A stretch of 64,000 bases of DNA from Salinicola lusitanus (lineage in GTDB: Bacteria; Pseudomonadota; Gammaproteobacteria; Pseudomonadales; Halomonadaceae), in NCBI RefSeq assembly GCF_003206045.1, contig NZ_PZJM01000001.1, forward strand, positions 807-64,806, read 5' to 3'. Positions 51,445 to 60,310 of the stretch are shown piece after piece. Under the pieces are notes generated by a model that worked only from the letters and a program-made list of their open reading frames with translations, was not told where the DNA came from and did not search any database. Position numbers and translations under genes: made by a program. How positions within the stretch are numbered: position 1 is the first letter of the stretch; the number at the start of each line of letters is the position of its first letter.

Positions 51445-52500
51445 TCACTGTGGCGCCTCGAAGGGGATCAATAACCGGAACTCCGTGATCCCCGGATGGG
51501 AGTCGCACTCGATCAGGCCTTGATGCTGATGCAGGATCGACTGCGCGATGGACAATCCCAGACCGCTGCCCTCGGCACGCCCGGAGACCATCGGAAAGAA
51601 CAGCGTTTCGCGGATGTGCTCGGGGATGCCGGGGCCGTTGTCGATCACCGCGACCTCGCATACCAGCCGGTGGCGCTCGGCGCCGAGGGTGAACTGACGG
51701 CGGACGCGAGTCCGCAGCAGCAGCCGCGGCTCGGGCGTCCCGAACTCCTCCATCGCCTGGACGGCGTTGCGCGCGATGTTGAGAACCGCCTGGATCAGTT
51801 GCGCCTCGTCGCCGACCAGATCCGGCACGCTGGGATCGTAGTCGCGTTCGAAGCTCAACCGGTGATGCTCCACCTCGAGAAGTGCACGAACGCGCTCCAG
51901 CACCTTGTGCACGTTGAGCGGCTCGTGACGCACCAGCGTGTTGGGGCCGAGCATGCGGTCGACCAGGTCCCGCAGGCGATCCGCCTCCTCGACGATGATC
52001 CGGGTGAACTCGGTGAGCTGCGGGTCGGGAAGATCACGCTCCAGCAACTGGGCGGCGCCACGAATGCCGCCCAGCGGATTCTTGACCTCGTGGGCGAGTC
52101 CTCGCATCAGCACCTTGACCGTCTCCTGTCGCGCGATCAGGGCCTCCTCCCGCGAGATGCGCAGCAGTCGATCCCGCGGTTCGATCTCCAGCAGCAGTTC
52201 CCGACTGGTGATCGGTGTCGCGGTGAAATCGACCGTGATCACGTCCCCCGCGGCCAGCACCAGTGCCGCTTCCCGTTGTGTATAGGGATGGAACTCCTGC
52301 ATGGCCTTGTGCAGCACCTGACGCACACTGCCATCCTCGCCGTTGAGGCACTCCAGCCACTGACCGACCACCCGGGGCCGGCTAGCCGCCAACAGTGCTT
52401 CGGCCGCGGGGTTGAGCCAGCGCACGTGAAGCCGCTCGTCGAGTAACAGGACGGCGGTCGTCAGATGCTCCAGCAAACGTTGATACATGCGTTGTTCCAT
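51445..52500 (-). CDS. ntrB: Nitrogen regulation sensor kinase NtrB (GlnL)
   Basis: A 351-residue cytosolic histidine kinase/phosphatase. A PAS domain (about 10-115) is followed by the H box GLAHEVKNPLGGIRGAAQLLERDL with H137, N box region IARNAVQAM and the glycine boxes VIDNGPGIPE and GSGLGLSIAQSILHQHQG, all typical of NtrB. It phosphorylates NtrC, or dephosphorylates it when bound to PII. ATG 52500 gives the normal N-terminus; an in-frame upstream codon adds an atypical 15 residues. A 93-base spacer separates it from ntrC, which probably shares the transcript. Confidence 0.96.
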   Translation of the reverse strand: MEQRMYQRLLEHLTTAVLLLDERLHVRWLNPAAEALLAASRPRVVGQWLECLNGEDGSVRQVLHKAMQEFHPYTQREAALVLAAGDVITVDFTATPITSRELLLEIEPRDRLLRISREEALIARQETVKVLMRGLAHEVKNPLGGIRGAAQLLERDLPDPQLTEFTRIIVEEADRLRDLVDRMLGPNTLVRHEPLNVHKVLERVRALLEVEHHRLSFERDYDPSVPDLVGDEAQLIQAVLNIARNAVQAMEEFGTPEPRLLLRTRVRRQFTLGAERHRLVCEVAVIDNGPGIPEHIRETLFFPMVSGRAEGSGLGLSIAQSILHQHQGLIECDSHPGITEFRLLIPFEAPQ

Positions 52501-52666
52501 CGTGGTGATCCGGTACGTGCTTATACAGTGCAAAAACCGCGCCACTCCCCGATTTCGCCCATGGACAGGGAGGTCCGGATAAAAATTGGAAATTCATTCA
52601 CCAAAATAGTGCAAACGCTGGAGGCTGTGGCTACCGATTGGAGGCACGACGCCGCTGCAGACGGAA

Positions 52667-53236
52667 CTACTTGCCACGATTGGGATTGTTGGGATTGGCC
52701 GGCAGGTTGATGCTGGCACGCTGCACGTAGAGCGTCACCGATGGCGTCGAAAGCCTCACCTGCCCCTGGGCATCGACCAGGTCGGCCTGAAGCTGATGCT
52801 CGCCTCGCGGCAACTGAGTCAGCACGAAGACGCTGGTGTGCATCGGCGACTGGCTCACCTTGCCATCCACCCTTAGCTGGACACGGTCGCCCCGCTGCAG
52901 CGCGGGCTCGATCGCCAACCTGACCTGGACATTTCCCGCCTGTCCTGTCGGCAGCGTCTGCTGGTTCTCCGGACGGGTGATCACGAAACGCTCGTACTCC
53001 ACTGCCGGGGTCTCGGGCGTGATCGACTGGCGCGAGTCCGCACGTGGCTCGACCTCGGTGGGATCGACCACCGTGATCGGCTTGAGATCGACGCGCGTGC
53101 CCGTTCCCGGCTCGTCGCTGTAGACCACGTTACCCTCGGCATCGACGTGTCGATAGACCGATGCCGCCATCGCGGGCAGGACGGCCCCGGCCACCAGGCA
53201 AATCGATATCACCGATACCACCATCCTCGTGCGCAT
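52667..53236 (-). CDS. DUF4124-domain periplasmic protein between glnA and ntrB
   Basis: A 189-residue secreted protein. A signal peptide covers about residues 1-24 and ends in AMAAS. The domain that follows has the pattern SVYRHVDAEGNVVYSDEPG, diagnostic of DUF4124, whose members are usually exported. The C-terminal part (about 85-180) looks like a beta-sandwich with QVRLAIEPALQRGDRVQLRVDGK. GGGAG precedes the ATG. It lies between glnA and ntrB on the same strand, an arrangement I recall from some pseudomonads. Its function is unknown. Confidence 0.85.
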   Translation of the reverse strand: MRTRMVVSVISICLVAGAVLPAMAASVYRHVDAEGNVVYSDEPGTGTRVDLKPITVVDPTEVEPRADSRQSITPETPAVEYERFVITRPENQQTLPTGQAGNVQVRLAIEPALQRGDRVQLRVDGKVSQSPMHTSVFVLTQLPRGEHQLQADLVDAQGQVRLSTPSVTLYVQRASINLPANPNNPNRGK

Positions 53237-53370
53237 CCGTTGGCGCTCCCTTGTCGATCACCCTGTTATCGGCCGGCGGCTTCGATCCTTCACCTGGCCG
53301 GTATCTCCTGCCACTCGCCCCGCTTTCCAAGGTCCGCTTCATGGCCACCATTCCGGGAGACGGCCCCACG

Positions 53371-53394
53371 AAAAAGCCCCACCGAAGTGGGGCT
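53371..53394 (-). terminator. Rho-independent terminator of glnA
   Basis: AGCCCCAC-CGAA-GTGGGGCT is an 8-bp stem with a GNRA-like CGAA loop. On the minus strand it is followed by a T-run (A5 at 53371-53375 on plus), 36 bases after the glnA stop. The opposite side has a short T-run, so it may work in both directions. Confidence 0.92.
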
Positions 53395-53429
53395 CTCTTT
53401 CTGCAAGGCATCGGGCCTGGGCTCGAGCT

Positions 53430-54836
53430 TCAGACGCTGTAGTAGAGATCGAATTCGACCGGATGCGTCGCCAGACGCAGGCGCTCGACGTCCTCGCTCT
53501 TCAGCGCGATATAGGCATCGATCATGTCGTCGGTGAACACGCCACCTTCGGTCAGGAAGGCGCGATCGGTGTCGAGCGCTTCCAGGGCCTGATCGAGGCT
53601 GGTCGCCACGGTCGGGACCTTCTTGCCTTCTTCCGGCGGCAGGTCGTACAAGTTCTTGTCCATGGCATCGCCAGGATGAATCTTGTTCTTGATGCCGTCG
53701 ATACCGGCCATCAGCATCGCAGAGAACGCCAGGTACGGGTTGGCGGTCGGGTCGGGGAAACGGGTCTCGACGCGCTTGCCCTTCGGGCTGGCGGTGTACG
53801 GAATTCGAATCGACGCAGAGCGGTTACGCGCACTGTAGGCCAGCATGACCGGCGCTTCGAAGCCCGGCACCAGACGCTTGTAGGAGTTGGTCGAAGCGTT
53901 GGTGAAGGCGTTCAAGGCACGTGCGTGCTTGATGATACCGCCGATGTAATACAGCGCCATCTCGGACAGGCCGGCGTACTCGTCACCCGCGAACTGGTTG
54001 GTGCCGTCCTTCCAGAAAGACTGGTGAACGTGCATCCCGGAACCGTTGTCGCCAACCAGCGGCTTGGGCATGAAGGTTGCCGTCTTGCCGTAGGCATGCG
54101 CGACGTTATGGATGACGTATTTCATCTCCTGAACTTCGTCGGCTTTCTTCACCAGCGTGTTGAACTTGACGCCGATTTCGTTCTGACCGGCGTTGGCCAC
54201 TTCGTGGTGATGCACTTCGACGCTCTGGCCGATCGCCTGCAGCGTGTTGCACATCGCGCTGCGAATGTCGTGGAAGCTGTCGACCGGCGGCACCGGGAAG
54301 TACCCACCCTTGACGCGCGGACGGTGTGCCAGATTGCCACCTTCGACCTGACGGTCGGTGGACCAGGCGCCCTCTTCGGAGGAGATCTTGTACATGGAGC
54401 CTTCGATATCGGTCTTCCAATGCACTTCGTCGAAGATGAAGAACTCGGGTTCCGGACCGAAGAACGCGGTGTCGCCCAGACCGGTGCTGTTCAGATAGGC
54501 TTCGGCGCGCTTGGCGATGGAGCGCGGATCACGCTCGTAACCCTGCATGGTCGCCGGCTCGATGATGTCGCAGCGCAGGATCAGCGTGGAGTCTTCGGTG
54601 AACGGATCGAGAAAGGCGGTGCCGTCTTCCGGGCGCAGAATCATGTCGGACTCGTTGATGCCCTTCCAGCCTTCGATGGAAGAGCCATCGAACATCTGGC
54701 CGTCTTCGAAGAATTCCGCATCGATGGCGCTGGCAGGAATGGTGACGTGCTGCTCCTTGCCCTTGGTATCGGTAAAGCGCAGATCCACCCACTTGACGTC
54801 GTGTTCTTCGATAAGGGCGAGGGTTTTCTCAGACAT
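53430..54836 (-). CDS. glnA: Glutamine synthetase type I (GlnA)
   Basis: A 468-residue class I-beta glutamine synthetase. [18 protein letters not shown], the metal and substrate-binding [29 protein letters not shown] with metal and ammonium residues, and the adenylylation loop NLYDLPPEE with Y397 in the usual position are all clear. It makes glutamine from glutamate, ammonia and ATP. GGAGG precedes ATG 54836; an in-frame upstream extension is ignored. A strong terminator follows and a sigma-54 promoter and NtrC-type site lie upstream, so it is expected to be controlled by NtrBC and by adenylylation. Confidence 0.98.
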   Translation of the reverse strand: MSEKTLALIEEHDVKWVDLRFTDTKGKEQHVTIPASAIDAEFFEDGQMFDGSSIEGWKGINESDMILRPEDGTAFLDPFTEDSTLILRCDIIEPATMQGYERDPRSIAKRAEAYLNSTGLGDTAFFGPEPEFFIFDEVHWKTDIEGSMYKISSEEGAWSTDRQVEGGNLAHRPRVKGGYFPVPPVDSFHDIRSAMCNTLQAIGQSVEVHHHEVANAGQNEIGVKFNTLVKKADEVQEMKYVIHNVAHAYGKTATFMPKPLVGDNGSGMHVHQSFWKDGTNQFAGDEYAGLSEMALYYIGGIIKHARALNAFTNASTNSYKRLVPGFEAPVMLAYSARNRSASIRIPYTASPKGKRVETRFPDPTANPYLAFSAMLMAGIDGIKNKIHPGDAMDKNLYDLPPEEGKKVPTVATSLDQALEALDTDRAFLTEGGVFTDDMIDAYIALKSEDVERLRLATHPVEFDLYYSV

Positions 54837-54960
54837 GTTGTCCTCCACTGTGAGCCATGGCTCGATTCGTTGGCGAATATCCAACACCGTTTTGTGGCAT
54901 GCGTGTTTTGTAGCACGAAGTCGACGCTCTTGCCCACGCGCACACCGTTTTTACATAACT

Positions 54961-54977
54961 ATGCAGAGAATGTGCCA
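54961..54977 (-). promoter_or_regulatory. Sigma-54 promoter of glnA
   Basis: On the minus strand the sequence TGGCACATTCTCTGCAT matches the sigma-54 pattern TGGCAC-N5-TTGCA with one change, with the invariant GG at -24 and GC at -12. The implied start is about 110 bases before the glnA ATG. Confidence 0.88.
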
Positions 54978-55107
54978 AAATGAGGCAAGGACCGTACGCC
55001 CGATAATAAGTATTTGATTGAAATTGCTTTATCGAAAATCTGCCTGACGCCCCCAGACGTCGTTTCCGCCTCTTCCTTCCCAAGGGAACAGCTCAAACCT
55101 CTTAGAC

Positions 55108-55122
55108 GCACCAACTTGGAGC
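55108..55122. promoter_or_regulatory. NtrC-binding site (enhancer) for glnA
   Basis: GCACCAACTTGGAGC matches the palindromic NtrC pattern GCACCA-N3-TGGTGC with one mismatch. It lies about 140-150 bases upstream of the sigma-54 promoter -12 element, a normal enhancer distance. A weaker half-site follows at 55138-55144. Confidence 0.75.
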
Positions 55123-55261
55123 ACATAAACGCCTCGTTGCACCAAAAAAGAAAGCTCGCGAATCCGCTTCGCAACCTTTGCCGAAAATCGATAGGCAACG
55201 GATACTGTAGAGAGAAGCCATGTGTTGATGGCGATCGACGACTCGAGTAATGGAATGGCCC

Positions 55262-56251
55262 ATGTCTAGGCTGGATCGCACACAGGATGTGGTACAGCGT
55301 CTACGCGGTCACTGGCGTCTCAGCCTGAGTGAGCCGTTGTGGGGGCGGAGCGCCATTCTCGCGCTGAATCGCGTGCTGGACGATGAAGCCGAGGCACGCT
55401 TGCCCCACAGGGCCGACTGGTGCCTGGGGCCGGACAGCTTTCGTCATCTGCTGGAGAGCCTCAGCGAGAGCGCGCAGATCGTCAGCCTGGAGAGCGTGTT
55501 GCAGTTGCATCACGACCAGTTGCCGCGCATTGCCCTCACCTTCGACGGTGGCTGGCGCGATACGCTGAAACAGGTGTCGCCGACCCTGGAGCGCCTGACG
55601 TTGCCGGCCAATGTCTTTCTTCCCGGCCCGGTCACCAGAAGGGCCTGGAGCTCATGGCACGAAGCCATCGGCGAAGCCCTCTGGAGCCAGGAGACGGCCG
55701 ACCACGCGAAGCGCCTGCTCGCCGAGGCCGGCCTGCCGGCGCCGCCCGCCGCCGGAGCGCAGCGTGACGAGCGCTACAGCCAGGCGATCAGGAACTATGT
55801 CGCCGAACTCGATCACTCGCAGGACGCCATCACCTTGCATGCCGTCGCCTCGGCGCTGGATAGCGATCCGGCGTTCGCCGACGAAACCCTGGACGCCTTC
55901 AGTATCCGCCGTCTGGAGCAGGGCGGCCTGTTCCGCTTCGGCAGCCTGCTCCCCGCGCACGCCACGAGCGGAGACGCTTCCGCCCTCGTGCAGCTCCGCG
56001 AGAGCCAGCACCAGCTGGCGGTGCTGTGCCGCCATCCGCTTCGCATCGCCACCAGCGCCTCGACAGAGACAGACGAAAGGCTGGCGCGGCTGGCGACCAG
56101 CGCCGGCATCGAACGTGTGCTGACGCACCGCACGGGCTGGCTCGAACCCCCGATCGACACGGTGCTATTGCCGCGCTTCGTCATTACGCAGCCGGTCGCC
56201 AACAGCCAGGGGAGACTGTTCGACTGGCTGCTGGGCAACCTGCCCTCGTAG
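55262..56251 (+). CDS. Polysaccharide deacetylase-like protein with degenerate active site
   Basis: A 329-residue cytoplasmic protein resembling NodB/polysaccharide-deacetylase folds. The start ILALNRVLDDEAEARLP and later FRHLLESL correspond to the usual N-terminal part, and RIALTFDGGWRDT aligns with the metal motif TFDDG, but the second Asp is Gly. The second motif, normally an H-x-x-x-H pair, appears as AHATSGDAS with one His missing. Deacetylation therefore looks lost. ATG 55262 follows GGAATGG; ATG 55250 is four codons earlier. It lies divergently from glnA and is convergent with a DUF925-like gene. Role unknown. Confidence 0.7.
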   Translation: MSRLDRTQDVVQRLRGHWRLSLSEPLWGRSAILALNRVLDDEAEARLPHRADWCLGPDSFRHLLESLSESAQIVSLESVLQLHHDQLPRIALTFDGGWRDTLKQVSPTLERLTLPANVFLPGPVTRRAWSSWHEAIGEALWSQETADHAKRLLAEAGLPAPPAAGAQRDERYSQAIRNYVAELDHSQDAITLHAVASALDSDPAFADETLDAFSIRRLEQGGLFRFGSLLPAHATSGDASALVQLRESQHQLAVLCRHPLRIATSASTETDERLARLATSAGIERVLTHRTGWLEPPIDTVLLPRFVITQPVANSQGRLFDWLLGNLPS

Positions 56252-56257
56252 CGCCTC

Positions 56258-56827
56258 TCAAAGTCCCCGGATCTCGAGTTCCGGCCAGCGGCGCTGCCAC
56301 CCCTTGGCAACGACGCGGCGCCGAAACACTTCGCTATCGCCATGCCGCGGGTTGGGCGTCACCTGACCCGTCAGCAGCGAGGCGGTGCCAAGGGGGGCCG
56401 TCAGGCGAATGCCGTCATCGTCATCGAGGGTCACCGCCACCGCCGTTTCACACTCGACCCACACGCTCAACGCTTCCTCTATAGAGGTGTAGGGGCGATG
56501 CCCATGGCGCTCGTGCATCCGCGCCTGGTTCTTGATCGACCAGGGCAGCGGGGCGACGCGCCGGAGTTCGCGCTCGAGGGCCCGGTCGACAGAGGTATCG
56601 ACGTGGGTCGCATCGAAGTAGACCAGATCGATATCGTTCAGCGGCGTCGATGACGAATAGCCATGCAGGCGATCCCAGACCAGGTTGCGCACGAAACCGG
56701 CGGCCAGCCACCAGTCGGGGAGACGCAACGCACGCGCCTGGCGCAGCGCATTCAGGCGCCAGGCGTCGGCACGGATCCATCCGATGATTCGTGCCGCGCG
56801 CTCCCGCTCTCCTTCCTCCGACGACAT
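56258..56827 (-). CDS. Nucleotidyltransferase-like protein (DUF925)
   Basis: A 189-residue protein. After a helical N-terminus it has WWLAAGFVRNLVWDRLHGY, then LNDIDLVYFD, in which the D-x-D pair at residues around 75 corresponds to the catalytic acids of nucleotidyltransferases. The rest includes KNQARMHERHG and PYTSIEEALSVWVECETAVAVTL, a pattern I associate with DUF925-type proteins. GAGGG precedes the ATG. It stands between a deacetylase-like gene and the typA region. The substrate is unknown, but a nucleotide transfer to RNA or a small molecule is plausible. Confidence 0.75.
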   Translation of the reverse strand: MSSEEGERERAARIIGWIRADAWRLNALRQARALRLPDWWLAAGFVRNLVWDRLHGYSSSTPLNDIDLVYFDATHVDTSVDRALERELRRVAPLPWSIKNQARMHERHGHRPYTSIEEALSVWVECETAVAVTLDDDDGIRLTAPLGTASLLTGQVTPNPRHGDSEVFRRRVVAKGWQRRWPELEIRGL

Positions 56828-57346
56828 GAAACCCTCGCTTTTCAATGGATTGGCTCGCCGCTTTCGAAGTCGTCGAGGCGCACGGGCGGCGACGGGATCG
56901 TCGTCGAAAAAGCCCGCGAATGGCACCGATAGACTAAAGTAGCCAGTGTCGCGCGCTTGCCTGTACAATGCGCGCCCGACCCTCCTACTCAGTGCCCAGG
57001 GGACTCGTCGATCCAGCGCTAGAGCGCGGATCATCGACTTAGGGGCTGTCGGCGTTTCATGCACGGCCGCGCCGGAGCCAGTGATTGTGCGGGGCAAGGC
57101 GTGAGGAGCGTAGTTTGGTCATTCCGAATGAATGACGAATAACGCAGCACCACGCAAACACTGGCCCGGCCCTTCGGGTTGCGCGGCAAATGGCGCCATG
57201 CGGCGTTGCGGGATTGAAAAAAGGGAACCACCCTTCTCTGCATCCCGCGCCTGGCCTGGCGCCACTTGGCGCAGCACCGCGGTTCGCGCTGAAACGTCAA
57301 CAGCCCCTAGACATGGGCGCACACATTTTACGATGGAAACCGCCCC
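56828..57346. other. 519-base intergenic region containing an inverted-repeat element
   Basis: No gene is convincing here. The central 270 bases form the MITE-like element described separately; the left 210 bases have no recognisable feature. The right end lies 37 bases before typA, so its promoter may be inside or at the edge of the element. A short frame inside the element has no ribosome site and no family similarity I know. Confidence 0.6.
57039..57309. mobile_element. Candidate 271-bp MITE-like element with 20-bp terminal inverted repeats
   Basis: The left end TAGGGGCTGTCGGCGTTTCA and the right end, read on the minus strand as TAGGGGCTGTTGACGTTTCA, match at 18 of 20 positions. A 3-bp GAC sequence borders both sides (57036-57038 and 57310-57312), a possible target duplication. 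There is no transposase gene inside. Internal GC-rich dyads suggest structure. It could also be a structured RNA or an intergenic palindromic unit; only copies elsewhere in the genome would settle this. Confidence 0.6.
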
Positions 57347-59200
57347 ATGAGTGACAACGCCTCTAACGCTCGCATCGAGAGCATTAGGAACATTGCCATT
57401 ATCGCCCACGTCGACCATGGCAAGACGACACTGGTCGACAAGCTCCTGAGCCAATCCGGCACCCTGGACCGCAAGGCCGAAGGCCAGGAGCGGATCATGG
57501 ACTCCAACGACCAGGAGAAGGAACGCGGCATCACCATCCTGGCCAAGAACACCGCGATCCGCTGGAACGACGGCAACGGCCGCGACTACCACATCAATAT
57601 CGTCGACACCCCGGGACACGCCGACTTCGGTGGTGAAGTCGAACGCGTCATGTCCATGGTCGATTCGGTACTGCTGCTGGTCGATGCCGTCGACGGCCCG
57701 ATGCCGCAGACCCGCTTCGTGACCCAGAAGGCCTTCGCCCAGGGTCTCAAGCCGATCGTGGTGGTCAACAAGGTCGACCGTCCCGGCGCGCGCCCGGATT
57801 GGGTCGTCGATCAGATCTTCGATCTGTTCGACAACCTCGGCGCCACCGACGAGCAGCTCGACTTCCCGATCATCTACTGCTCCGCGCTCAACGGCATCGC
57901 CGGCATGGAGCCGGACGACATGGCCGAAGACATGACGCCGATGTTCAAGAGCATCGTCGACATCGTCGAGCCGCCCAAGGTCGAACTCGACGGCCCGTTC
58001 CAGATGCAGATCTCGGCGCTGGACTACAACAGCTACGTCGGCGTCATCGGCCTGGGCCGCATCAAGCGCGGCAGCGTCAAGCCGAGCCAGCAGATCAGCG
58101 TCATCACCAAGGAAGGCGCCGTTCGCAAGGGCAAGATCGGCCAGGTCATGACCCATATGGGCCTGGAGCGGGTCCAGACCGACGAAGCCACCGCCGGTGA
58201 CATCGTCTGCATCACCGGTATCGACAACCTGGCGATCTCCGACACGCTGTGCGACGTCAACAACGTCGAAGCGCTGCCGCCGCTCTCCGTCGACGAGCCG
58301 ACCGTCTCGATGACCTTCCAGGTCAACGATTCGCCGTTCGCCGGCAAGGATGGAAAGTACGTCACCAGCCGCAACATCAAGGATCGCCTCGAGCAGGAGC
58401 TGATCCACAACGTCGCGCTGCGCGTCGAGCAGGGTGAGTCCTCCGAGAAGTTCAAGGTCTCCGGACGTGGCGAACTGCACCTGTCGGTGCTGATCGAGAC
58501 CATGCGTCGCGAAGGCTTCGAACTGGCCGTCGGCCGCCCCGAGGTCATCATCCGCGAGATCGATGGCGTCAAGCAGGAGCCCTACGAAGAAGTCATCATC
58601 GACTGCGAAGAGCAGCACCAGGGCGCCGTGATGGAAGAGCTCGGCTACCGCAAGGGCGAGCTCTCCAACATGAACCCGGACGGCAAGGGCCGGGTGCGCC
58701 TGGACTTCATCATCCCGGCTCGCGGCCTGATCGGCTTCCGTGGCCAGTTCCTGACGCTGACTTCCGGTACCGGCATCCTGACCAGCCGCTTCGATCACTA
58801 CGGCCCGCTCAAGCCGGACGCCGCGATCGAACGTCGTAACGGCGTGCTGGTGTCGATGGTGCCGGGCAAGGCGCTGGCCTATGCGCTCTACACCCTGCAG
58901 GAGCGCGGCAAGCTGATCGTCGACCACGGCACCGAGGTCTACGAAGGCATGCTGATCGGCATCAACAACCGCGCCAACGACATGGTGGTCAACCCGACCA
59001 AGGGCAAGAAGCTCGACAACATGCGCGCCTCCGGCAACGACGAGAACATCGTGCTGACGCCGCCGATTCGCTTCACCCTGGAGCAGGCGATCGAGTTCCT
59101 CGACGACGACGAACTGGTCGAGATCACCCCGAGCTTCATTCGTCTGCGCAAGAAGCACCTGACCGAAAACGAGCGCAAGCGGGCCGGCAAGAAAGGCTGA
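57347..59200 (+). CDS. typA: Ribosome-associated translational GTPase TypA/BipA
   Basis: A 617-residue translational GTPase. The G motifs are [33 protein letters not shown] and NKVD, followed by EF-G-like domains and the BipA-specific C-terminal domain with [15 protein letters not shown]-type region ([18 protein letters not shown] in form [10 protein letters not shown]) and [24 protein letters not shown]. It binds the ribosome like EF-G and helps large-subunit assembly under cold or stress. The first ATG lies 37 bases after an inverted-repeat element. It is monocistronic and followed by a strong terminator. Confidence 0.97.
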   Translation: MSDNASNARIESIRNIAIIAHVDHGKTTLVDKLLSQSGTLDRKAEGQERIMDSNDQEKERGITILAKNTAIRWNDGNGRDYHINIVDTPGHADFGGEVERVMSMVDSVLLLVDAVDGPMPQTRFVTQKAFAQGLKPIVVVNKVDRPGARPDWVVDQIFDLFDNLGATDEQLDFPIIYCSALNGIAGMEPDDMAEDMTPMFKSIVDIVEPPKVELDGPFQMQISALDYNSYVGVIGLGRIKRGSVKPSQQISVITKEGAVRKGKIGQVMTHMGLERVQTDEATAGDIVCITGIDNLAISDTLCDVNNVEALPPLSVDEPTVSMTFQVNDSPFAGKDGKYVTSRNIKDRLEQELIHNVALRVEQGESSEKFKVSGRGELHLSVLIETMRREGFELAVGRPEVIIREIDGVKQEPYEEVIIDCEEQHQGAVMEELGYRKGELSNMNPDGKGRVRLDFIIPARGLIGFRGQFLTLTSGTGILTSRFDHYGPLKPDAAIERRNGVLVSMVPGKALAYALYTLQERGKLIVDHGTEVYEGMLIGINNRANDMVVNPTKGKKLDNMRASGNDENIVLTPPIRFTLEQAIEFLDDDELVEITPSFIRLRKKHLTENERKRAGKKG

Positions 59201-59242
59201 TCGCCCCGCGAGCCTCCCCTGCCGTCAGATCGCAGTGGCAAT

Positions 59243-59278
59243 AACGACGACACCCGCCCTTCGGCGGGTGTCGTCGTT
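59243..59278 (+). terminator. Rho-independent terminator of typA
   Basis: A 16-bp perfect stem (AACGACGACACCCGCC with GGCGGGTGTCGTCGTT) around a CTTC loop begins 42 bases after the typA stop and ends in a short T-run. Confidence 0.93.
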
Positions 59279-59484
59279 TGGGCCAGCGTAGCGTTGATTA
59301 AGAAAGACTACTCATGGCGACCGACGGCTGTACAATCGGCAACATCAAGGCTACAAGACACCGGCATTCCGTCTCTCCACGCACGCCGCCAGCGGGCGCA
59401 ACGAGGTCGAGATCGCGGTAGACAGAGACAGGCGCCCCCAACGGCGCGCCAGGACAATATCAATAAATGCTCGGGGGAGACGCG

Positions 59485-60255
59485 ATGACGCCGATCATCG
59501 ATGTCCGCAACATCCGCAAGTCGTTCGGCGGCCTCACGGTCATCGACGACTGCTCCATCCAGGTCGCCAAGGGCTCCATCACCGGCATGATCGGTCCCAA
59601 TGGCGCCGGTAAATCGACGCTGTTCAACATCATCGCCGGCAGCCTCGCGCCCGACAGCGGCGAGGTCCTGCTCAACGGCCAGGCGATCACCCATCTCTCC
59701 GCCAACCAGCGCTTCCACCGCGGGCTGCTGCGCACCTTCCAGATCGCCCACGAGTTCAGCCACCTGACCTCGCTGGAGAACCTGATGATGGTCCCGCCGC
59801 GGCAGGAGGGCGAGAACCTGTTCAGCACCTGGCTGAAACCCGGCGAAGTGCGGCGTCAGGAGGCCGAGGTCCGCCGTCGCGCCCTCGAGGTGCTCGATTT
59901 CGTCGGCCTGTCCCATGTCCGCAACGAGCTGGCCGGCAACCTCTCCGGCGGCCAGAAGAAGCTGCTCGAACTCGGCCGGACCATGATGACCGACGCCGAG
60001 GTGGTGCTGCTCGACGAGATCGCCGCCGGGGTCAACCGCACCCTGCTCGGCGACCTGATGGGCAATATCGAGCGGCTCAATCGCGAGCTGGGTTATACCT
60101 TCCTGGTCATCGAACACGACATGGACATGATCGGTCGCCTGTGCGACCCGGTGATCGTGCTGGCCCAGGGCCAGGTGATGATGGAAGGCTCGATCGGCGA
60201 GATCCAGAACAATCCGGAAGTGATCGAAGCCTATTTTGGTTCCGAGACCGCCTAG
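59485..60255 (+). CDS. livG: Branched-chain amino acid-type ABC transporter ATPase LivG
   Basis: A 256-residue ABC ATPase of the LivG class. The Walker A GPNGAGKSTLFN, a Q-loop region LRTFQIAHEFSHLTSLENLMM, the signature LSGGQKK and Walker B LLDEIAAGVN are all present; the C-terminal tail EIQNNPEVIEAYFG is typical of LivG. A strong GGGGGAG site before ATG 59485 fixes the start, while an upstream ATG at 59467 is in frame. It is the first gene of livGFHM. Substrate choice (amino acids, urea, amides or aromatic acids) depends on the binding protein. Confidence 0.95.
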   Translation: MTPIIDVRNIRKSFGGLTVIDDCSIQVAKGSITGMIGPNGAGKSTLFNIIAGSLAPDSGEVLLNGQAITHLSANQRFHRGLLRTFQIAHEFSHLTSLENLMMVPPRQEGENLFSTWLKPGEVRRQEAEVRRRALEVLDFVGLSHVRNELAGNLSGGQKKLLELGRTMMTDAEVVLLDEIAAGVNRTLLGDLMGNIERLNRELGYTFLVIEHDMDMIGRLCDPVIVLAQGQVMMEGSIGEIQNNPEVIEAYFGSETA

Positions 60256-60310
60256 GCCAGGACCGAGACACGACGGCAACCCATTGCCAAGCAATAACAA
60301 AGAGCACCCA

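Larger units (their letters stand above)
54837..55261. other. Regulatory region between glnA and the deacetylase-like gene
   Basis: No gene is visible here. The region contains the glnA sigma-54 promoter (54961-54977), an NtrC-type box (55108-55122) and a second half-site TGCACCA at 55138-55144. The part near 55000-55200 is AT-richer than its surroundings. It also has to carry the promoter of the divergent deacetylase-like gene. Confidence 0.7.

Noticed and set aside
57031-57300. An 89-codon minus-strand frame inside the inverted-repeat element
   Set aside because: It lies almost exactly within the element, has no ribosome site and no recognised domain; such frames are common in repeats.
57119-59158. 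A 679-codon minus-strand open frame opposite typA
   Set aside because: Antisense of a certain gene, with no signal or domain; composition is typical of a codon-bias shadow.
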